The position numbers and the translations under genes were made by a program. 64,000 bases of DNA, taken from positions 32,467,262 through 32,531,261 of the forward strand of contig CM060175.1 in assembly GCA_030549775.1 (NCBI GenBank), written 5' to 3'. The notes under the pieces are model-generated. The model searched no databases. It saw only the letters and a program-made list of their open reading frames with translations, and had not been told where the DNA came from. Shown piece after piece: positions 35,771-45,446 of this stretch; the stretch's first letter is position 1, and each line of letters starts with the position of its first letter. The stretch comes from Tamarix chinensis (taxonomy: Eukaryota; Streptophyta; Magnoliopsida; Caryophyllales; Tamaricaceae).

Positions 35771-35783
35771 TGCTCTGATACAA
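35771..35783 (-). promoter_or_regulatory. primer binding site of G2
   Basis: TGCTCTGATACAA on plus reads TTGTATCAGAGCA on minus. It matches the tRNA-Met site with one mismatch and lies about 7 bases inside the 5' LTR edge. Confidence 0.8.
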
Positions 35784-35790
35784 AACTTGA

Positions 35791-35942
35791 TGTGTATAGG
35801 ATTATAGTTTTATGGATTAGGTGGTAATATGGGTCGATTAGGGTTTGAATGTGATGATAAATATCTGATGATGGTCGAATATTTAGGGTTTCGGGTTGAT
35901 ATGGTTTGTAGGTTAGGGTATAAGATTAGAGTTTTAGATGTG

Positions 35943-35975
<33 letters not shown>

Positions 35976-36728
35976 GATGAAGATATTTCAAGTATAATAT
36001 GGAGATTAGAAATTTATAATAATAATAGAATTATTATATAGGGTTTGGATATAGAATAGGTAGAATTAAGTAAAAAAGAATGGGTTGAAAATGAAGTTGA
36101 AGGTGATGAATGTTATGTTCAAAGTGGCAGCTAGTGTTGAAGATTAGCATAGATTATTGATGTGCTTAGGGATACTAATTAACCTCTAATTCACCCATAC
36201 AAAGAGATTAAGGGTTTTAACAATAATCACTCACATAAAATTGATTATAATTGAGAAGAACTCATACAAAATTCAAATAAGAAACAACTTGTGTTTTCAT
36301 TCACATTGGCTATAATATGAACATGTAACCCTAAGGCTTTTATAGCCTATTTTCACCTCCTCAATAGTAAAAGATAATTATAACTAATTAGGTTTAAAAA
36401 TATGATCTAATTGTTCCCTACGTAATGTCTTGTTTCCTTCTCCAACAACACCTTATAAGATAGAATAAGATAGAATTCTCTTAAAAGGATACTTTATGAT
36501 TTAGCCAATCGTAATGAAAATAACTAACAATATAATAAGACACTAAATAAATCTAATCACATGCCATTAAGTCTAAAAAAACATTCTCATGCATCCCATG
36601 CATGTCGTGCACATGCCTCTCTTGTTAGTGACCCATTTTACAAGTTTCATCCATAACTAACAATGTAGTCATCCGTTTATCTTTAAATTCATAGGGTATC
36701 CTCCCTAGGAAAAGGAAAATATGGTCCA
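35791..36728 (-). repeat. G2 5' LTR (right)
   Basis: 938 bp, TG...CA in the plus reading. Pairs with the split left LTR 16614-25952. It includes a (GAT)n run at about 35945-35973. Confidence 0.85.
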
Positions 36729-36732
36729 TAAT
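36728..36732. repeat. target site duplication of G2 in G1, right copy
   Basis: ATAAT, see 16610-16614; the edge is ambiguous by one base. Confidence 0.6.
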
Positions 36733-38795
36733 AGACCTTCTACTAGGTATAGAGCCTTTGTTGAAGGCACCCTATCACCTGGCGTCGAGTAAGATGGCAA
36801 AATTTCATACTCAATTGGAAGAGTGGCTAGAGAATGGGTACATTTGACCAAGTATATCACCTTGAGGAGCATCAATCCTTTTTGGAGGAAGAAGGATGGT
36901 GGGTTCATGCCTTAAGTCTATTATGATGGATTGAACCAGGTTGCAGTGAAGCACTATTATCCTTTATCACAAATCAATAGCCTCTTTAATCAATTATGTG
37001 GGATTATAGTGTTTTTGAAGATAAATCTCATATCAGGGTATCATCTACTAATAATTTTTGAGAATGACATACCAAATACAACTTTCAATTTAAGGTATTG
37101 CCATTATGAGTTTGCCATGATATCCTTTTTACTCATAAATATGCTAGTGGTGTTCATGGCTCTCATGAACCACATCTTCTAGTAGAATCTTGATCAGTTC
37201 ATAGTGGTCTCATAGTATGCCCTCGATGATATTTTGATTTACTCATAGACTCGTGAGTAACACAAACAACACCTTAAGTAAGTTTTTGAGTTGTTGAGGG
37301 CTCATCAATTATATGCCAAGCTCTCATAGTAAGAGTTCTTGTTGGACGAGGTAGCTTTCCTTGTTCATGTCATGTTGAGAAAAGGTGTGTTAGTGGATCC
37401 TTTAATGATACAAGAAGTGTTAGAGTTGACAATGCCAACGAATGTTAAAGGATGTTTTCTAGGGATAGGAGGCTACTAAAAGTGGTTTGTCTAGGAATTT
37501 TCTAGGATCACTTATCCTTTGACTACCTTGTAGAAGAAGACAACATACTTTATTTGTGAGGATAAGTGCCTAGAGGTTTTTGAGGAGCTCAAGAGGAGAT
37601 TGACTTCAACTCTAGTGCTTACCTTATCGTTGGGTATAGAGAGATTTGAGGTGTATAGCACTACTTCCAAGTTTGGGGTTAGGATGTGTGTTAATGCAAC
37701 ATGAAAGGGTAGTGCCCTATGCTTCTTGCCAATTGAAGTGGCATGAGCAAAACTATCCAACACATAACCTTGATCTAGTTGTAGTGTTTTTTGCTTTGAA
37801 CATCTAAAGATATTGCATGTGTAGGGTATAGTGTAAGTTCTACACAGAATATAAGATCCTCAAGTACATCTTAACTATATGAGAATCAAACATGAGATAG
37901 AAGAGATGATTGAAGTTAGTTAAGGACTATGATTTAGATTTGACTTATGATAAGGGTAAGGCCAACATCTTATCATATGCTCTTAGTAGGAAGACTTCAC
38001 ATATCTTGGATCCTCTATTCTTGTTGGATTAGATTTGGTGATATCTTCAAGAGTTGAGTATTGAGATCATTAGACTCAAGGATCTTGATATGAGGATGAG
38101 CGCCCTCTCGATCACCCCGACCATATCCAATGATATTCAAGCTTGCCATCAAGGAGATGTCAAGCTTGAGCTATTCAAGAAGGTAATATCCAAGGGTAGA
38201 GAAATGTTTTCTGAGATTTTTTAGGATGGTAATATATATTTTTGAGGATGATGCTGCGTTCCATGGAGATATAGGGAACCTAAGAAGAGGGTCATCATGC
38301 GGGTTATTCCATCCATTTTGGCAGCGATAAGCTGTGTAAGGATTTGAGATGGATCTATTGGTGGCCCCGTATGAAGCAAGAGGTTGTAGAATTTGTGGTC
38401 CAGTGCTTGACATGTTAAAAGGTCGGGTGGAACATAAGTGTTCTATAGGTTTAGTTTAGCCATTGAAGGTCCCTAAGTAGAAATGGGATAATGTGTCGAT
38501 GGACTTTGTGGTTAGATTACCTAAGACCCGTAGTGGTTTGGATTTGATTTGGGTTGTGGTTGACCATTTGACTAATTCATCAATATTCATACCAATGATG
38601 TCGACATGGAGAATGGAGTAGATGGCTAGTGCTTAAAAGAAGCACGTGGTTTTATACCATGGGGTGCCTAAGGATATTATACTCAACCGAGATTCTAGAT
38701 TTTTATCGCACTTCTAGCAGAAGTTGTTGGCTGCTTTTGGGACACACCTCAAGATGAGATAACTTTCCATCCAGCTATAGATGGTCAGATTGAGC
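36729..38795 (+). pseudogene. G1 pol remnant: RT, RNase H, integrase (3' truncated)
   Basis: Continues the RT of 15885-16613: DLL-GIEPLLKAPYHLAS, LEEWLENGYI, a degraded DGxxRxCxDY region, LRYCHYEFAMISF and YAKLS. The YIDD-like box reads as a broken VVS-YALDDILIYS. RNase H remnants: [11 protein letters not shown] and LVKDYDLDLTYDKGKANIL...LSRKTSHILD. Integrase HHCC zinc part: HFGSDKLCKDLRWIYWWPRMKQEVVEFVVQCLTC. The core continues to FHPAIDGQIE at about 38795, where homology ends abruptly before the usual C-terminus and 3' LTR. Stops are frequent and often fit C-to-T or G-to-A change. Ty3/gypsy assignment is firm; lineage is not resolved. Confidence 0.9.
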
Positions 38796-38857
38796 CTATT
38801 ATTCATAATAAAGAAAACACTTTAATAAATTCAACTCTTTATTAACTAATGTTATGC

Positions 38858-38896
<39 letters not shown>

Positions 38897-39563
38897 ACAC
38901 ACCTATAAAATTGCTATATCTACATTAAATTAATCATGAATCCACATTTACATTAGATTCATAAAAGAGAATCATCCATAGGAATTAAATATACAAAATC
39001 ATAGATATCCATGCAACATCATATAGCTAAATAAGACCATTTATTTCAAACAACTATGTAACCAAGGTATGCATGAATGCTTGCACGGACACACACACAC
39101 ACACAGATATATACATATATTAATTAAAAGTAATGTTACATAGAAAGTGATCTGATCACAAATCCTCACTAGTCACTAGACCTATGGTTAACACCGATAT
39201 AATAACAACTCTAGTTGAAATATATTAATTAAACATATTATAAGGTGCTTAGGTCCATTTTATCAAAATTCATAAATTTACCAATATTTTAGTTTACCAC
39301 ATAATTTTTATATATGAGTATCAAAATTCATAAATTCATCTTAGAATGGGCATTCAATCATGAGAAAATTAACTAATATTTACTTGAGTTATATTTCAAT
39401 ATAAAAATTATCCAACATGCTATAAAGGGGCTTCCACACTCAACCTTATATAGGTTTTAGCACATTAGTTTAGCCACACGACACACAAATGACTAACTAG
39501 CATATAAGTAACATTACAATGTATTTATATCCTATATAATACATGGCTCAACAAGATTATTAC
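38796..39563. other. non-coding AT-rich spacer with (AT)n and (AC)n
   Basis: Starts where G1 is truncated. (AT)n at about 38859-38893 and (AC)n at 39089-39105. No element ends or coding frame recognised. Confidence 0.5.
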
Positions 39564-40034
39564 CGTAACACTTCCAAATTTTATAGTTCAAAATTTTCAT
39601 TTGTTAAGGAAAAACATATACCAATTAGGGTGGGTGCTACTACTTGATCAGTACAAGTCTGGATTTTCGCAAGTCTCATACTAACCACAAGGTTAAAAGA
39701 TAGCAAGGAACACTAACAAGATATGAATAAAAATATAAAAAGTTAAACATTAAATACAACAATCAGAGTGCATAAAAGTTAAAGTTAATACATGAGTGAA
39801 CTAAAATACAAGATAAAGACCCACTATGGGGAAATAAAAATAGCAGAAACAAAAAAAGGTAAATATTTGGGAGAACACCCTCTCTGGGCCCATCCCTAGG
39901 ACATCATAATGTCACACTACCCCAACCAGCTCATCATAGCTAGCAAAATTGCCAAAGGCCTCATCACCTACCTCCACAAACTCATGAAGGCTCACTGCTT
40001 GTGAGAATGAGTAGCACCTATAATAGGAGTCATC

Positions 40035-40049
40035 AATACACTATATACT
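40035..40049. repeat. target site duplication of LINE-B, left copy
   Basis: AATACACTATATACT, identical to 41855-41869. Confidence 0.93.
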
Positions 40050-41854
40050 TTGCCAAACATTATTGATCATTCTCATAATTCTTTCATTAAGGGGAGAAGC
40101 ATTGGAGAAAATATTCTTTTGGCCCATGAATTAGTCAGGAAGTACTCTCATAAGGGTATATCACCTAGATTTATGCTTAAGATTGATCTTAAGAAGGCCT
40201 GTGACATGGCAAATTGGGATTTTCTATAGCAAATCCTCATATTATATGGATTCTCTACCCACTTTGTCAAATTGATTATGCCCTGTGTGACCATTGTATC
40301 ATATTCTGTCACATACAACGATGTTCTTACGGCTCATTTCCCTAGAGAAAGAGGCTTAAGGCAAGGAGATCCTCTATCTCCTTATCTTTATGTGTTGGTG
40401 GTGGATTATTTTAGTAGGTGTTTGAAGAAGTTATGGGTTGATCCAAGGTTTAATGCTCATCGTAGATGTAAACGCTTGCAGCTCATAAACTTAAATTTTA
40501 CTAATGATTTATTCTTATTCTATAAAGGTAATCTACAGAGTGTGCAATGTCTTAAAGAGGTTTTGGACCATTTTTCTACATCTTCAAGGCTTGTGGTTAA
40601 TCCCCATAAATGTTTTGTGTTTTTTGGGGGTGTTGATGTTCAAACTCAAGTTACCATCCTGGAATTCCTTAGATTTCCTGCAGGGAGGTTTCCTATCATA
40701 CCCGGGCCTGCCTTTGACATCTGCTCATTTATCTGCATCACATCTGCAACCTTTACTTGATAATATCACTGCAAGATTGAGATATTGGAGCACTTTATTT
40801 CTGTCCTATGCTAGGAGGTTGCAGCTTATTAAATCTATGTTGTTTAGTATCCATCTTTATTTCAGTCAAATTATTTTGCTACCTAGGAAAGTTTTACACT
40901 GTTTTATCAGCATGTGTAGGAACTTCCTATGGTCTGGAAAGTTGCATGTAAAGAAGACTTCCCTAGTTACTTAGGATAAACTTTTCTCACCAATCAATGA
41001 GGGTGGTCTTGGCTTGCTCAATCTTGAGATTTGGAATTGTTGTGCTTTAGGGAAGCTTCTTTGGAACATTGCAGCAAAAAAGGATACTTTATGGGTTAAA
41101 TGGGTGCATTGAGTTTATATTAAGCAGGGATTTGTGTGGGATTTCATTCCTACCTCTTACACTTCCTGGATATTTCTCAGAATTTTGCATATCAAAAGTG
41201 TACTCTAGGATTATATTCTGAGTTGTGAGACAAGGCATTCTGATTATAGTATCAAAGCAGCCTATCTTTCCATTAAAATAGCACAAGATAAGCAATCATG
41301 GGCAAAGCTGCTATGGAGGTCTGTATCAACTCCTAAATTAAATTTTATAGCTTAGCTTGCATGTAGAAACAGGTTGTTAACTAAATCAAGACTGAGGGAG
41401 ATAGGACTGGAAGTGGATCAAGTCTGTGTTTTTTATCACTAGCAAAGTGAGAACAGAGATCATTTGTTTCTGTTTTGTCCTAATACCTCCTTTATTAAGA
41501 GGAATATTAGGAAGAGTGCTGGAAAAAGTGACCCCATTATGGGATGGGATCATGAGGTAAAGGCCTTAACTACAAGATCTCGACAAGCAGCAAAGAAGAA
41601 ACACATTTTAGGAGCTTTATTTGTCTCTTACATTGCAACTATTTGGCATGAAAGGAATCTTAGAGTGTTTCAGCATAGTACTAGATAGAATTGTGTGCTT
41701 TTGAGGATCATAATCATGAATGTATCTAAGAGGCTAAGGAATCATACTTTTTATGCTAAGTATGCTAGATGGTTATTGTTTCTTGATTGTATTGAGCATA
41801 TTGCTACTTTGTAATCTCTATTTTGATAGTAATAAACTTCTACTTATCGACAAA
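40050..41854 (+). mobile_element. LINE-B, 5'-truncated L1-type element
   Basis: 1.8 kb between perfect 15-bp duplications; A-rich 3' end (TTATCGACAAAA). It begins inside the RT domain, just after the LPxII motif, so about the 5' two thirds is missing, as is common after incomplete reverse transcription. Related to LINE-A (IKGRSIGENILLAHEL versus VKGRRIGDNILLAHEL) but not a close copy. Confidence 0.94.
40052..41814 (+). pseudogene. LINE-B ORF2 fragment: RT and zf-RVT part
   Basis: RT motifs: SFIKGRSIGENILLAHEL, FMLKIDLKKACDMANWDFL, GLRQGDPLSPYLYV, and NLNFTNDLFLF in place of FADDLLLF, so the first catalytic Asp of the box is replaced by Asn. A frame change lies near 40700 and stops near 40230, 40972 and 41110. 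After that come GGLGLLNLEIWN, KLLWRSVSTPKLNFIA, LACRNRLLTKSRL and DHLFLFCPN (zf-RVT remnant), then ALFVSYIATIWHERNLRVF. It ends at a TAA at 41812-41814. Family role: reverse transcription and binding of LINE RNA. Not functional here. Confidence 0.92.
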
Positions 41855-41869
41855 AATACACTATATACT
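41855..41869. repeat. target site duplication of LINE-B, right copy
   Basis: See 40035-40049. Removing the LINE joins a normal ACTATATACTGAGTAAGGTAACC block of the host LTR. Confidence 0.93.
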
Positions 41870-41994
41870 GAGTAAGGTAACCATATAGCTAAGATAGGGC
41901 ACAACATATAAAAATATAGATAACATGCAAGTAGTCTATTTTATTAAAGTAATTACCATTATTAGAGTTTAAGCCATTAGTAACAACTTTCCAT

Positions 41995-42425
41995 ACCTCT
42001 CAAATTATATCCACGTGAGAATAGAAACTCCACTATTATGGCTGGTGGAATGGAAATAACTACTCTAGGAGAAAAGTGTATGGCCAGTATTATAGCCGGT
42101 GGAAAGGTAATGATGATCATTTCTAAGGTAAGATGCTCGTGATAACTATTATAACCAATGGAATGGTAAACATCCTAAGTTTGATCCCAACACATGTGGT
42201 GTTCTACTATAAGTAATTAGTATCTTTTTCATGAATTATTATCATTCATGGTTTAACTTATTGAGCCCTAAACCCTGAATATTATTACCAGTGGAATGAC
42301 AATACTACTTCATAGAAGAACACACATGGCCACTATTAGAGCTAGTGGAATAGTATCCAAGCTAAAATGCTCCAAACTACCATTATAGTAGATGGAATAG
42401 TAATATCCTAAGTGTAGGGCCAGCT
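41995..42425 (-). repeat. ATAATAGTGG-type array of the third M copy
   Basis: Reversed units such as CCACTATTATGGCTGGTGG and CCAGTATTATAGCCGGTGG at about 60-bp spacing. Confidence 0.8.
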
Positions 42426-43480
42426 TAATGATCTTTCAAATTCAATGATTAGTATCTTATTCATGTCTTATTCAAGCAACCTCCATCTAGGCATGCACAC
42501 CCTAATGGGTTATTTTGACTTATTACCACTCTAACAACCCAGACCCTCTAAAATACCATATCCCTTAACCTGGGACCTCTAATCCCTTAAGACTCCAAGA
42601 CCCCCATACACTTTTTACCATACTAACAAACAAATTTAGAACCCCCACATATATGGTGAAAGCCCACTTCTCCCTTTCTCCACATATGCTTACCATCACA
42701 CACTAGGGTTTCCCCTTGTAAATGTAATCTGGTATATGTGGTCCTAGCATCTCCCCTTCTTACTCAACCCACTATCTCCCTTGATCCCTACACCATCACC
42801 ATACTCAACCCACTCCAAACCTTACAACCCAATTGTTGAACTCTCATATGTGATAATGACACCCTAAATGGTCACCCCCGAAAACCCTAATATTTTCCTT
42901 TTTCCTCTATACCCTCTTCTCCTATATGATTCTATCGTCCATTTGACATGATTCACACCCTCCATGTGGCACACCATGAAATGCCTTAAAAATTCTAATT
43001 TTATTAATTATTATTAAATAAGGTTTTATTAAAAAAAATAATTAAGTTATTTTTATTAAAATAAAAGAAAATTTATTAGGGCAAACCAAGAAGAAATTTA
43101 TAAATATTTTAATTAGGAGAAATTTGGGCATTTTAGTGAATTAAGGATTTTATTTTACAAATTAATTAAATAAATTATTTTATTTAAAATAAGAAGGAAA
43201 AAATAGTTTCAAATTAATATGAATTTTATAAATAATTTAATTTGAGAAAATTAGAGTGTTTTGCTAATTAAAATGGAATTTATGAAAAATCTTTTAAAAA
43301 TCCTATTTTAGCCTAAAAAGGAATTTAAATATTATTTTATTTAAATATTATTATTTTTTAATATTCCAAATATCCCAATTAATTTAATCAACCTAACCCA
43401 TTACTTTTCTATTTTCCTTTTTCCTTTTTTCCTTTCTTTTTCTTTATTCTTCGTTTCTTTTCCTTTTTCTCCTCCCCGAC

Positions 43481-43500
43481 CTGGGCCAGCAATAGCCCAG
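43481..43500 (+). promoter_or_regulatory. inverted TGGGC pair of L4
   Basis: CTGGGC and GCCCAG, perfect 6-bp arms around 8 bases. Confidence 0.6.
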
Positions 43501-44049
43501 TCCTTTCCCTTCTTCCTTCTTCCTTTTACGATGCGGCATAGTCTTCATAGCTCGTCTTCGTTTTTCCTTCCCCGCAGCCTGTCTCATTCTTTTCTTTCTT
43601 CAGCGCGGTAGCACCGGAATGCCGCTCTTCATTCCCTTTTTCCATCGAAACTCTGCGTTTTATTTAATTTTCCCCCTCACCTCGCACCAATCGACTGGTT
43701 CCTTCTTGTTCTTTCGTTTCTTTTCCCGACCGCCTAGTCCAACCTCCCTTCTTCTTCCTCCCCTAACCCTTTGCATCCTGCCATTTCCGTCAACCATTTC
43801 TGTCGCCTTTCTCCCTGGATTTTCACCACCGGTTACTCACCATTGACCGTTCATTTTGTTCCCACCTCTTCACCTTTGTTTCGGCAACCCATTGACCCAA
43901 ACCACTCCCCCATTCTTCGCACGATCTCCCTCTCTCCTGGCTAATTGCATACTATGATCAGGGAGTGCGCCGGTTGTCCCCGTCGGCCGATGCGCACTCC
44001 TACCTACCATTCCCCCACTTTCCCTTCGACCCTAACTTCCTTTCAAGCC

Positions 44050-44057
44050 TATAAATA
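44050..44057 (+). promoter_or_regulatory. TATA box of L4
   Basis: TATAAATA followed by CACCCC, as in L2. Confidence 0.7.
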
Positions 44058-44749
44058 CACCCCATAGCAACGTTGAGTTGAGTTTTTTGGTTGAAGTTTA
44101 GAAAATGCCCTCCTTCGCGCCACCGACCCTTTAGACGCCACATCTTCCACCTCTGGCCGACACCACCACCTGTTCCACCCCACTCGTGCACTCCTTGCAT
44201 AGTCCCCCTAACTAACTATGCCTTCCTCCTCCCTTGATTCTTCCTACACGAGCCACCCCGACTGTGCAAAGTTCTCTCCTTAACCAAACCATTTTCCGCC
44301 ACTGCCACCCTTCGAACCACTATTAGCCACCTCCTCTACCGCTTCCGCCACTTCCTTTACCTCTCAAATTATTCTGCAAACCACCTTCTACCTTCCCCTA
44401 CCCTTTTTTTCCTCTTCCTCCCTCTCCTTCTCTATTTCTCTCCTTCTTCTCCATTCGGCCACCGCTGCCGCCGCCGTGCACCGCCACCTTTGGTTGTGCT
44501 ACCACTTCCATTCTGCTCCTCTCCCTCTAGGCATTCTTAAACACCACAACTCCCACCTCCATTCTGCGTCTCTTTTTCCCAGCATCCAACTTTCCCCCTT
44601 TTCTTCCCTTTTTCCAGCCACTGCCGCCCCCTCCGTGCACCACCGCCGGTGCCGCCTATTCCCGCCAGCCTAAGGTTGAACCCTAGACCCTCTCAACCCG
44701 TTTCCCTATTTTTATAAGCCTTAAATTATTTTATTTCATTTATTCTAAT

Positions 44750-45041
44750 ATAAATCCTATTATTATTAATATTATTTCCATATTTAATATCTATTATAAT
44801 TGTTATTAATATTAATTTTTTTATTATTATTCTTTTGAGGGCTGAAGCCCTATTGTAATTTTTAATTCAATTTTAGCACTATTACCCTTATTATTTCTAT
44901 TATTACTATTATTAATATTAATATGTTATAAGTATACTTATTATTATTATTTCCTATTTCAAATTTCTATTATTCTTATTCCATTATTATTAATACAACT
45001 ATTTTATTATTAGTGTTTTTAATAATGTTATTATTGTTACT

Positions 45042-45089
<48 letters not shown>

Positions 45090-45385
45090 ATTTTCAAGTG
45101 TTAGTATTATTATTTTATATAGAGCTGAAACTCTATTGTGCTTATTTTAAATTTTATTAGTAGTATTATAAATATCACGTCTTATTATTATTAGGGTTAT
45201 TAGTATTTTTATTATTAGTAGTATTTATTCTTATTAATGTTATTATTATTATTTATTAAGTTATTATTACTCAATGTAGGGTGGAAACCCTACTTCTTTT
45301 TATCTTCAAATATTATCCTTGCTATGATTACCATTATGATTATTATTATTATTATTATTACAATATTATTATGGTTCTTATTATT
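44750..45385 (+). repeat. TTA/TTG-rich tract with hairpins, L4
   Basis: (TTA)n runs plus a (TTG)n run at about 45047-45090. Embedded inverted repeats: AGGGCTGAAGCCCT (44838-44851), AGAGCTGAAACTCT (45121-45134) and GTAGGGTGGAAACCCTAC (45276-45293). Confidence 0.88.
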
Positions 45386-45389
45386 ATTA

Positions 45390-45446
45390 AAGATTTTAGC
45401 TGGTAGATTACAAGATATTCTGACTTCTATCATTCATGCATCCTAG
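45390..45446 (+). pseudogene. 57-bp scrap of LINE reverse transcriptase
   Basis: Reads KILAGRLQDILTSIIHAS followed by TAG. It matches KVLARRLQFVLPSIIHPS of LINE-A (near 6100-6155) at 12 of 18 residues, including the conserved LAxRL...LxxII motif, and ends at the same Q-to-TAG position. It lies exactly between the truncated L4 LTR and the truncated family M LTR. Too short for a LINE insertion with tail or duplication; may be repair filler. Confidence 0.6.

Larger units (their letters stand above)
16614..36728 (-). mobile_element. Ty3/gypsy element G2, minus strand, inserted in G1
   Basis: Left (3') LTR is 16614-16714 plus 25077-25952, about 0.98 kb after removal of L1. Right (5') LTR is 35791-36728 (938 bp). 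Between them, in minus order, come gag/protease traces (34372-35770), solo LTR L3, then RT, RNase H and integrase traces (25999-29049). A primer site reversed at 35771-35783 sets the orientation. The two LTRs share the segment TTAGGGTTTGAATGTGATGA and the flanks TGTGTATAGG and CATCCGTTTATCTT, but differ at many sites, including the length of a GAT microsatellite. So this is an old insertion. Confidence 0.85.
39564..42976 (-). mobile_element. giant LTR, family M, third copy (reverse, truncated), hosting LINE-B
   Basis: The left edge CGTAACACTTCCAAATTTTATAG is the reverse complement of the M LTR 3' end seen at 9273-9331. It is followed by the reversed GGTGCTACTACT block, the CATTCTCACAAG block and the ATAATAGTGG-type array (41995-42425). 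It stops at 42976, where a forward L-type LTR begins. The 5' half of the LTR is missing. Confidence 0.75.
42977..45389 (+). mobile_element. family L LTR, 5' part only (L4)
   Basis: Starts TGAAATGCC at 42977, then the AT-rich segment, polypyrimidine tract (43400-43475), inverted CTGGGC/GCCCAG pair (43481-43500), promoter region, TATAAATA (44050-44057), CCTAAGGTTGAACCCTAGACC block (44670-44690) and TTA tract with hairpins. It is cut off at about 45389 inside the TTA tract, so the telobox, array and 3' end are missing. Confidence 0.85.

Noticed and set aside
9332..39563. ATTAC after the left M copy (9332-9336) and ATTAC before the third M copy (39559-39563) as one target duplication
   Set aside because: The two LTRs are in opposite orientation with a whole nest between them; a five-base match by chance is likely.
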